Assembly (NCBI GenBank): GCA_013140955.1 | Contig: JABFRY010000233.1 | Coordinates: 1 to 5,204, forward strand | Source of the DNA: Acidobacteriota bacterium | Lineage (GTDB): Bacteria; Acidobacteriota; Vicinamibacteria; Vicinamibacterales; UBA2999 | Reading direction: 5' to 3' | Length of the DNA: 5,204 nucleotides | In this document: positions 1 to 5,204 of the stretch, piece by piece | Layout of the letters: each line of letters begins with the position of its first letter | How positions within the stretch are numbered: position 1 is the stretch's first letter | Notes under the pieces: generated by a model | What the model was told of the DNA's origin: nothing | What the model saw: only the letters and a program-made list of their open reading frames with translations | The model's database searches: none | Position numbers and translations under genes: made by a program

Positions 1-1333
1 CGGGCGTGGGCGCGGGAAACTGCACGGGCAGCTGGTTGCGCAGCATCCGCTCGGTCCGCTGGTAGTGCGCCGTGAGTGAGAGGTTCGCGAGCCAGGGCGT
101 CACAGCCCGCGCCTCGTACCGCACCGAGGCCCGATCGAGGTTGCTGAACGGGAGCGACGTCTGGTTGAAGAAGTAGGGCGCCTGGAAGTCGGGGAAGCCC
201 ACGTCGTTCATCTCCCGGCGCTGGTAGCGGACGCGGATCGTCCGGTCCGCATCGAGGCGAAACAGCGATGAGAGGTTCACGAACGACCCGCGCGCGCCCG
301 ACTGCAGCACCTCCTCGTCGGTGCGCACGTAGGGCGCATTGAACGGCTCGGGGAAGGCGCCGAAGCGGAACCCGAACGGATCGTCCACCGTGTCGCCTCG
401 CCGCAGGTCGCCGGACGCGAAGAAGCGACGGGTGTCCTCCACGTCGAGGGCCCCGGCCCGGTAGTTCTCGAAGCTCTCCATGCCTGCCTGCAGGCGGACG
501 GCGTAGCGGGATGCGGTGACGCCGACGGTCGCCGTGCCGCGTGCGCCCTGCTCGTTCGAACTGTAGAACCCGTTGACGCCGTACAGCCAGCGCCGCACCG
601 GTGAGAAGTCCGGCTCGTTGGTGATGATGTTGATGGTGCCCGCCAGCGCGTCCGACCCGTAGAGCAGAGTGCCCGCGCCGTTGACGATCTCCAGACGGCT
701 GATGGCATCGGGGGCGATGAGGCCGACCTCCGCGCCGGTCCGGTCGGTGGCCTGCCGGGCGGTGTTGAGGCGCTCGCCGTCCACCAGCACGAGCAGGCGC
801 GTGGAATCGAGGCCGCGCAGGCGGGGCCTGACGCCGAAGGGACCGTTGCCCACCGGCGTGATGTTCGGCACTCGGTCGGCGAGCGCGTCGCCGGTCGAGA
901 GCGCGTTGCGCTGCTGTACCGCCTCGCCGGAGACGGCCTCCACGTGCAGCGGAATGCGGCGCGTCTCGCGCTCGGCGCGCGCGGCCGTCACGCTCACCTC
1001 GGCGCTCAGGTTGCCGACCTCGAGTTCGACGGGCACGTCGAGGGCATCTGCGGCCGTCTCGAGCACCACGGTGCGCGCCACGTCGGAGAAGCCTGGTCTC
1101 GACACGAGCACCAGGTACGTGCCGGGGTCGTCCGCCGTCAGCTGGAAGCGGCCATCCGCGCCGGTCTCGACCGCCACCTCGCGTCCCGTGGCCACCCCGC
1201 GCAGGACCACACGCGCGCCGGCGACACTGCCGCCCGTCGAATCCGTCACGACACCGGATACCGTAGCCGCGCCGGCCAGGCTGCTCCAGAGCAGCAGCAT
1301 CCACGCGGCGAGTACACGAGCAGGCCTGACCAT
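1..1333 (-). CDS. TonB-dependent outer-membrane receptor with N-terminal carboxypeptidase-regulatory-like domain (3' partial)
   Basis: This gene probably encodes an outer-membrane beta-barrel that imports a bound ligand using TonB/ExbBD energy; the ligand is unknown. The frame stays open from ATG 1333 to the window edge (444 codons), so the distal barrel is cut off; such receptors are usually 700 residues or more. Residues 1-22 look like a signal peptide: Arg near the start, a Leu/Trp-rich core, then SLAGA. Residues about 24-105 form a carboxypeptidase-regulatory-like beta-sandwich (VSGVVTDSTGGSVAGARV, then GADGRFQL and PGTYLVLVSRPGF). A TonB-box-like stretch follows (EVSVTAAR, 112-119). The plug runs to about 239 and shows RLRGLDSTRLLVLVDGERL, then SRLEIVNGAGTLLYGSDALA and GTINIIT, all typical of the family. 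The remainder has aromatic-rich alternating barrel strands. The start has GGAG eleven bases upstream. It lies 56 bases after argC, so co-transcription is possible. The domain order is typical of Acidobacteriota and Bacteroidota receptors. Confidence 0.93.
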   Translation of the reverse strand, partial: MVRPARVLAAWMLLLWSSLAGAATVSGVVTDSTGGSVAGARVVLRGVATGREVAVETGADGRFQLTADDPGTYLVLVSRPGFSDVARTVVLETAADALDVPVELEVGNLSAEVSVTAARAERETRRIPLHVEAVSGEAVQQRNALSTGDALADRVPNITPVGNGPFGVRPRLRGLDSTRLLVLVDGERLNTARQATDRTGAEVGLIAPDAISRLEIVNGAGTLLYGSDALAGTINIITNEPDFSPVRRWLYGVNGFYSSNEQGARGTATVGVTASRYAVRLQAGMESFENYRAGALDVEDTRRFFASGDLRRGDTVDDPFGFRFGAFPEPFNAPYVRTDEEVLQSGARGSFVNLSSLFRLDADRTIRVRYQRREMNDVGFPDFQAPYFFNQTSLPFSNLDRASVRYEARAVTPWLANLSLTAHYQRTERMLRNQLPVQFPAPTP

Positions 1334-1344
1334 GTTCAGTTCAA

Positions 1345-1348
1345 CTCC
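1345..1348 (-). promoter_or_regulatory. Probable ribosome binding site of the TonB receptor
   Basis: The minus strand reads GGAG, then 11 bases, then ATG at 1333. This supports that start, which also places the signal peptide at the very N-terminus. The spacing is slightly long. Confidence 0.45.
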
Positions 1349-1389
1349 GTTGCAGGGAAGAAGGGACGTGGATCGACAGCTCCGGCAGG

Positions 1390-2340
1390 CTACCCCACCA
1401 GGCCGAGTCTCTCGTCCAGGCCCAGATGGATGTTCATGCACTGCACCGCCGCGCCGCTCGCACCCTTGCCCAGATTGTCGAGCCGTGCGGCGAGCAGCAG
1501 CTGCGAGTCCGACGCGAAGACGCACAGGTCCACGCGGTTGGTATCGTTGGCGCCCGTCACGTCGAAGTGGCCGTCGTCGAGACTCGCGGCGTCGCCAGGG
1601 GGCAGGACGGACACGAAGTGTTCGTCCGCGTAGTAGCGCCTGAGGATCTCGGAGACGGCCGCCGGTGTCGTGCCCGCCGGCAACTGGGACAGGTGCAGGG
1701 GGATGGTGACGCCGAGGCCCTTGTAGTACGGGCCGATGACCGGCATGAAGACCGGCGGCACGACGAGCCCGGTATGCGCCACCATCTCGGGGAGGTGCTT
1801 GTGCGCGAGGCCGAGCGCGTAGGGCCGCGGGGCCTGGAGGCGCGGAGCCCGGTCGGCGGCCTCGTACTGCTCGATGCGCCTCCGCCCCCCGCCCGAGTAC
1901 CCCGTGAGGGACGTGGCGCTCAGCAGCATGCTGGGCGCCACGAGCCCGGCGCTGACGAGCGGCCGTACGAGCAGGATGAACGCGGTGGCGTGGCACCCCG
2001 GGTTGGCGATGCGGGTGCTCGCCCGGAGGCGCGCCCGCTGATCGGGGGCCAGCTCGGGGAGCCCGAAGACCCAGCCGGGCGCCGTACGGTGCGCCGTGCT
2101 CGCGTCGATGATGCAGGTGGAGGGGTTCTCGACCATGGCCACCGCCTCACGCGCGGCGTCGTCGGGCAGGCAGAGAAAGGCGACCTGAGCCTCGTTCAGC
2201 AGGCGCCGGCGCTCGGACGCGTCCTTGCGGCGCTCCGGCGCAATCGTCAGGACCTCGATGTCGGTCCGCCCGGCGAGCACCTCACGAATCTGCAGCCCGG
2301 TCGTGCCGTCCTGCCCATCCACATACACCACGTGCGCCAT
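1390..2340 (-). CDS. argC: N-acetyl-gamma-glutamyl-phosphate reductase, type 2 (short form)
   Basis: ArgC performs the NADPH-dependent reduction of N-acetyl-glutamyl phosphate to N-acetylglutamate semialdehyde, the third step of cytoplasmic arginine (ornithine) biosynthesis. The product is 316 residues, matching the short type 2 ArgC class rather than the roughly 345-residue type 1 class. The N-terminus (VYVDGQDGTTGLQI, residues 5-18) is the dinucleotide-binding loop in its type 2 form. FLCLPDDAAREAV (55-67), IIDASTAHR (77-85) and VFGLPEL (91-97) follow. The catalytic cysteine is Cys116 in IANPGCHATAF (codon at 1993-1995). TGYSGGGRR (146-154) and GLAHKHLPEM (177-186, with likely substrate-binding His180 and His182) come next. 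The C-terminus keeps DNLGKGASGAAVQCMN (288-303), which closes the active site. All key residues are intact, so the enzyme should be active. The ATG at 2340 is the family start. No other arg gene is in view, and the gene stands between a cytochrome and a receptor. Confidence 0.95.
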   Translation of the reverse strand: MAHVVYVDGQDGTTGLQIREVLAGRTDIEVLTIAPERRKDASERRRLLNEAQVAFLCLPDDAAREAVAMVENPSTCIIDASTAHRTAPGWVFGLPELAPDQRARLRASTRIANPGCHATAFILLVRPLVSAGLVAPSMLLSATSLTGYSGGGRRRIEQYEAADRAPRLQAPRPYALGLAHKHLPEMVAHTGLVVPPVFMPVIGPYYKGLGVTIPLHLSQLPAGTTPAAVSEILRRYYADEHFVSVLPPGDAASLDDGHFDVTGANDTNRVDLCVFASDSQLLLAARLDNLGKGASGAAVQCMNIHLGLDERLGLVG

Positions 2341-2438
2341 TGGTCGGTTCGGCCCTCCCAGGCCGTCCCTTCAGGATACGGGAAGCGCAGGGCTTCGGTC
2401 ACGGCCAGATGTGCCGTGCCGGGCTGGGTCGCCGCCGG
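2341..2438 (-). other. Intergenic gap between the cytochrome and argC, no firm signal
   Basis: These 98 bases are the longest non-coding stretch in the window. I see no convincing stem-loop followed by a T-run, so no terminator is called for the cytochrome gene. A weak sigma70-like pairing (GTGACC, 18 bases, TATCCT on the minus strand, about 2371-2400) could serve argC, but in such GC-rich sequence it is not distinguishable from chance. The gap is long enough for an independent argC promoter. Confidence 0.3.
2353..2359 (-). promoter_or_regulatory. Probable ribosome binding site of argC
   Basis: The minus strand reads GGGAGGG about 12 bases before ATG 2340. It is purine-rich and contains GGAGG, but the spacing is longer than the usual 5-9 bases. 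The start is set mainly by the conserved ArgC N-terminus. Confidence 0.4.
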
Positions 2439-3041
2439 TCAGAACCCGGGCTTCACCGTCCCGCGGGCGCGGGCGACCTCGAGCAGCGTCGGGTAGAACT
2501 GCACGAAGGTGCGTTCGACCGCGGTATGTTCGGTGTGGCACTCGATGCACCGCTCCACCTCCTCGCCGCCGATCGGCGGGGCCGCGTCGAGCATGGCGCC
2601 GGGGCGGCCAAACGTGAAGTAGGCCCAGCCGCCGGGAAAGCGGGCGTCCTTCACCTCGGCTTCGAGCAGGGTCAGCTCGCCCTGGAAGCGCCCCGTCGTA
2701 TTGGGGCGGGTGCCGGTGAGCGACCGCCGGAACTCGAGCAGCAGCACGGTGCCATCGGGCCAGGTGCCCGTCTGGAGAAAGGCGCGGTACGCCGACGGGT
2801 TCACGAAGACGTTCGAAAAGGCCGGCGGGGTCGAGGGCGCGGCCGTCTCCGCGTCGTAGGTGAGCCCCAGACCCGAGCCGAGGAACGGCCAGGCGCGGTA
2901 GTCTTCCGGACGCACCAGGCTCGTGCCGTTCACGTAGCGAGGCCCGTCCCCCGCGGGCGCCTGCGCGAGCACGGCGTGCGACACCGCACCCGCCCACACC
3001 AGCGCGACGAGCAGACAGAGCAGGCCGGAGCGGCGCATCAT
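2439..3041 (-). CDS. Secreted cytochrome P460-family mono-haem c-type protein
   Basis: This is a periplasmic or secreted haem protein. Known P460-family members oxidise hydroxylamine (cytochrome P460) or bind NO (cytochrome c'-beta); the role here is unknown. From ATG 3041 it has 200 residues. Residues 1-26 form a signal peptide (MMRRSGLLCLLVALVWAG, then an AVLA cleavage site). Family landmarks in order are DYRAWPFLGS (47-56), FSNVFVNPSAYRAF (75-88), WPDGTVLLLEFR (94-105), GGWAYFTFG (137-145), one haem-attachment motif CIECH (165-169, nt 2535-2549; His169 the proximal ligand), and FVQFYPTLL (179-187). The mature chain has only two lysines, Lys131 and Lys197, which limits candidates for a P460-type lysine-haem cross-link. 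An in-frame GTG at 3071, one base after the upstream hydrolase stop, would add ten residues (MPYHETGRVA). I prefer 3041 because it places a normal signal peptide at the N-terminus, though its ribosome site is weak. Close spacing indicates an operon with the hydrolase. Confidence 0.88.
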   Translation of the reverse strand: MMRRSGLLCLLVALVWAGAVSHAVLAQAPAGDGPRYVNGTSLVRPEDYRAWPFLGSGLGLTYDAETAAPSTPPAFSNVFVNPSAYRAFLQTGTWPDGTVLLLEFRRSLTGTRPNTTGRFQGELTLLEAEVKDARFPGGWAYFTFGRPGAMLDAAPPIGGEEVERCIECHTEHTAVERTFVQFYPTLLEVARARGTVKPGF

Positions 3042-3072
3042 CGCCACCCGGCCCGTCTCGTGGTACGGCACA

Positions 3073-5204
3073 TCAGCCCCGCGAACCGGAGGCGCCCGTG
3101 GCCGGGACCTTCGACTCGATCCATCCGCGGAACACCTCGAAGATCTCCTTGCGGTTGTTCTCGAGCATCGAGAAATGGCTGTTGCCCGTGATGCCGCGGT
3201 CCTTCAGGTTCAGGTATTCCGCCGCGGCACCCGACTGCCGCAACGCCTCGGCGACCTGTGCGCCACCGGTCCGACCCGAGTTCTCGGCCACCCAGTAGAG
3301 CACCGGAATGCCCTGCAGGTTGAGCCGCGTGCCTGGCGCATTGCCTTGCCCGAGGATCGGGTTGGCCCCGCCCTCGTAGCAGACGATGGCCTTCACCAGG
3401 TTCGGACGCTCGTCGGCCGTGACCCAGCCGAAGGGCCCGCCCGCCGAGTGCGTCTGGATGATGGCCGGCCCGATCCGATCGAGCAGTTCGGCGCCGCGGC
3501 TGCGCCACAGGCGCTGCGCCAGCGCGTTGTCGCGCGGCGCGGCGTTCTGGCCCGCCATGAACTGGTCGAGGAGCGGGTCGCCCGGGAGCCCGGTGCCCGC
3601 CCACCGGCGTGGCGTGCCCGTGGCGCCGTCGTTGAACTCGCGCCGATAGAACGGCACGTTGCCCATCTCGCCGAGGAAGTCCGGCATGAAGGGCGACCGT
3701 CCGTGACCAGGACGGTCCACGAGATACAGCTGGTACCCCGCCTGCACGTAGTAATGCGCCCAGCTCGCGTTGCCGTCGATGCCCATGTAGTCGGTGCCCT
3801 GGCCGCCTCCCCCGTGCACGAGGACGACCGGCAGCGGGTGCCGGATCTCCTGCGGGATGAAGTACTGCACGTACATCTGCCCGGCCACCGTGGTGCCGTA
3901 GGGCATGGGCCGCGTCTCGGCGCCAACCCAGAAGTAGCCCATGTTGGCCAGCTTCATGGCGGTGGACTCGGTGCCGCGCTTGCGCACGGCGGGCGCCTGC
4001 GCGGTGTTCACGTGCCGATCGAGCCAGCCCAGAATGGGCTGGAGCACCTGACGATGGTTCTTCTCGACCATCATCATGTGGCTGTTGCCCTGAAGCCCCG
4101 CGTCGCGGCCGATGCGCAGCTCCTCGGCCAGGCGCACACCCGCCTGCTTGAGGAACGCGGGCGCGCCGGGGTTGCCCGGGGCGGCAGTCGAGGCCGGCGC
4201 CGTCACCGTGAGCACGGCGACGTTGCGCAGCTTCGGCAGCTGTCGCACGGGCTCTGCCTGCATGAAGTAGCCGTCGACGTCGGGCTCGGGGCTGGCCACC
4301 CAGCGCGTCTTGATCTCCGACGGGTCCGCCACCGGCGGATCCCAGGTGACAGGGATGGTGGACATCCCCCAGCGATTGCCGCCCGCGAAGCCGGACCCGC
4401 CGCCCTCGATCATCACCGTCGCCTTGACGAGGTCAGGACGCGCTTCGGCCACGATCAGCCCGAAGGAGCCGCCGGCCGAGTGGGTCATGATGATGGCCGG
4501 GCCGATCGTGTCGAGCAGCTCGGCCCCCGCCTCGCGCCACGTGAGGTGCTGGATGTTGGGCGCACCCTCCGGCTGCTGGTTCGCCGGCGTCGGCACGCCA
4601 CCGGGCGCACCGCCCTGACGACCCCCACCGCCTCCGCCCGCCCCCTGGGGCTGGACCACGTAGCTGCCGCCCTGCGAGGCGATGAACTGCGCCACCTCGG
4701 GCGACCCGATCGTGCCCGGCCCGGGCCACTGCGTGTGCTGGCGCCGATACGTGTCGGTGTTGGTGGGCGCCGGCGGAATGAAGTTGCCCTGCAGGCCTTC
4801 CATCGTGGGCGACTGCGCCCGCAGCCCGCCGTGCAGGTCGGGATGATTCGGCGACCGTCCATGACCCGGACGATCCACCACGTATACCCGGTAGCCTTCC
4901 GCGGCCAGGTACTGGAACCAGCCCGGACGCCCGTCCGGCGTCCCCATCCAGTCGAGCCCCTGCCCGCCGCCGCCGTGCACGAGGACGATGGCGAACGGCT
5001 TGGTGACACGCGCCGGCACCATGTACTCGACGTACATCTGCTGTCCACCGACGAAGCTGCCGCGTGCCGTGTCGGCGCGCTTCACGTTCACCCAGAGGTA
5101 GCTCCACTCGGCGAGGTCCAGGGCCAGCTGCTCGGCGCCGGCCGCAGGTGCCGCAGCCTGTGCCGCCAGCCCGGCCGCCGAGGCGGGGGCGCCGACCAGC
5201 GGAC
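3073..5204 (-). CDS. Double-headed alpha/beta hydrolase, two esterase-713-like domains in tandem (5' partial)
   Basis: A probable exported ester hydrolase with two catalytic units in one chain; the substrate is unknown. Residues are numbered from the GTG codon at 5091. Domain 1 has oxyanion segment VLVHGGGGQG (36-45), VVDRPGHGRSP (71-81), nucleophile Ser205 in THSAGG, Glu229 in MIEGGG and His338 in GNSHMMM. Domain 2 repeats this: VLVHGGGGQG (423-432), LVDRPGHGRSP (457-467), Ser549 in THSAGG, Glu573 in CYEGG and His639 in GNSHFSM. An acid 24 residues after the nucleophile, following strand beta-6, is the known peculiarity of Alcaligenes esterase 713 (PDB 1QLW), whose GNSHMMM His motif I also recall. 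GTG 5091 is not the true start: the frame is open to the edge, and the preceding codons (LDLAEWSYLW) match the domain 2 start (MKLANMGYFW). Before them lies an Ala-rich stretch like the end of a signal peptide. The TGA is at 3073-3075, next to the cytochrome gene. Confidence 0.92.
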   Translation of the reverse strand, partial: PLVGAPASAAGLAAQAAAPAAGAEQLALDLAEWSYLWVNVKRADTARGSFVGGQQMYVEYMVPARVTKPFAIVLVHGGGGQGLDWMGTPDGRPGWFQYLAAEGYRVYVVDRPGHGRSPNHPDLHGGLRAQSPTMEGLQGNFIPPAPTNTDTYRRQHTQWPGPGTIGSPEVAQFIASQGGSYVVQPQGAGGGGGGRQGGAPGGVPTPANQQPEGAPNIQHLTWREAGAELLDTIGPAIIMTHSAGGSFGLIVAEARPDLVKATVMIEGGGSGFAGGNRWGMSTIPVTWDPPVADPSEIKTRWVASPEPDVDGYFMQAEPVRQLPKLRNVAVLTVTAPASTAAPGNPGAPAFLKQAGVRLAEELRIGRDAGLQGNSHMMMVEKNHRQVLQPILGWLDRHVNTAQAPAVRKRGTESTAMKLANMGYFWVGAETRPMPYGTTVAGQMYVQYFIPQEIRHPLPVVLVHGGGGQGTDYMGIDGNASWAHYYVQAGYQLYLVDRPGHGRSPFMPDFLGEMGNVPFYRREFNDGATGTPRRWAGTGLPGDPLLDQFMAGQNAAPRDNALAQRLWRSRGAELLDRIGPAIIQTHSAGGPFGWVTADERPNLVKAIVCYEGGANPILGQGNAPGTRLNLQGIPVLYWVAENSGRTGGAQVAEALRQSGAAAEYLNLKDRGITGNSHFSMLENNRKEIFEVFRGWIESKVPATGASGSRG
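3109..3957 (-). repeat. Second hydrolase unit of the internal protein duplication
   Basis: This is the C-terminal copy. It begins at an internal Met (ATG 3955-3957, MKLANMGYFWVG), where a once-separate gene could have started. Triad codons are Ser at 3445-3447, Glu at 3373-3375 and His at 3175-3177. The Ser-to-His spacing is 90 residues, close to the single-domain esterase 713 (Ser206 to His298 as I recall) and much shorter than the 133 in the first unit, so this copy looks more like the ancestral compact form. A short linker (HVNTAQAPAVRKRGTESTA) joins the two units. Confidence 0.85.
4009..5121 (-). repeat. First hydrolase unit of the internal protein duplication
   Basis: This is the N-terminal copy of the duplicated alpha/beta hydrolase. 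Triad codons are Ser at 4477-4479, Glu at 4405-4407 and His at 4078-4080. It is longer than the second unit because of two additions. One is a Gly/Gln/Pro-rich low-complexity segment in the cap region (nt 4594-4644, including a run of six glycines). The other is about 43 extra residues between the catalytic Glu and His (roughly nt 4200-4375, rich in Pro, Trp and acidic residues). The copies share 16 identical bases around the VLVHG codons (4973-4988 here, 3812-3827 in the second unit) but are otherwise clearly diverged, so the duplication is old. Confidence 0.85.

Noticed and set aside
277..708. Minus-strand open frame of 143 codons inside the TonB receptor
   Set aside because: The receptor frame through the same bases encodes the end of the TonB plug and barrel strands; this one is an out-of-frame shadow.
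669..1643. Long plus-strand open frame (324 codons), with a further one at 944-1633
   Set aside because: It is antisense to the TonB receptor and the end of argC, its translation is Arg/Ser/Thr/Ala-rich low complexity without domain motifs, and the minus-strand frames have clear family signatures. It is a shadow from GC-rich codon bias.
2371..2400. Possible sigma70 promoter for argC
   Set aside because: Only about four of six positions match at the -35 element and the -10 element is poor; in this composition such pairs arise by chance. It is mentioned in the gap entry but not called.
1426..2496. Plus-strand open frame of 356 codons opposite argC
   Set aside because: argC is unmistakable on the other strand, and this frame has an Arg/Gly/Val-rich translation with no recognisable motif and runs across argC's start into the cytochrome gene.
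2340..3191. Plus-strand open frame of 283 codons opposite the cytochrome gene
   Set aside because: It is antisense to the P460-family gene with its signal peptide and CXXCH motif; composition is that of a shadow frame.
3690..3730. Partly symmetric sequence around GACCGTCC and GGACGGTC as an operator or hairpin
   Set aside because: It lies inside the codons for the conserved VDRPGHGRSP motif of the hydrolase; the same region recurs in the other unit because of the protein motif, so coding constraint explains it.
4433..5107. Alternative minus-strand frames inside the hydrolase (also 3038-3604, 3393-3926, 4485-5048)
   Set aside because: They overlap the hydrolase in other frames, have Arg-rich unstructured translations, and the hydrolase frame carries both catalytic triads.

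Overview
The window comes from a GC-rich bacterium; all coding capacity that I accept lies on the minus strand. The best taxonomic hint is the TonB-dependent receptor, which carries an N-terminal carboxypeptidase-regulatory-like (CnaB-like beta-sandwich) domain before its plug. This form is very common in Acidobacteriota (for example Vicinamibacteria) and also occurs in Bacteroidota. With this base composition, Acidobacteriota is my guess (inference only).

Reading along the minus strand, from high to low coordinates, there are four genes. (1) A large alpha/beta hydrolase (3073 to at least 5204, its 5' end outside the window) contains two complete, diverged copies of an esterase of the 'esterase 713' type (PDB 1QLW family), each with its own Ser-Glu-His triad. 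(2) Immediately after it comes a secreted haem protein of the cytochrome P460 family (2439..3041, or up to 3071 with an alternative GTG start). (3) After a 98-base gap comes argC (1390..2340), a short 'type 2' N-acetyl-gamma-glutamyl-phosphate reductase of arginine biosynthesis. (4) After 56 bases comes a TonB-dependent outer-membrane receptor (1333 down to the window edge at 1, C-terminal barrel missing).

The hydrolase and the cytochrome are almost certainly co-transcribed. They may form an exported degradation or redox pair, and the TonB receptor downstream could belong to the same uptake programme, but the substrate cannot be read from the sequence. argC is a housekeeping gene with no other arginine gene in view and may simply be a neighbour. 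I saw no RNA genes, insertion sequences, CRISPR arrays or clear terminators. Long open frames on the plus strand are antisense shadows of the GC-rich genes. The most unusual item is the double-headed hydrolase.
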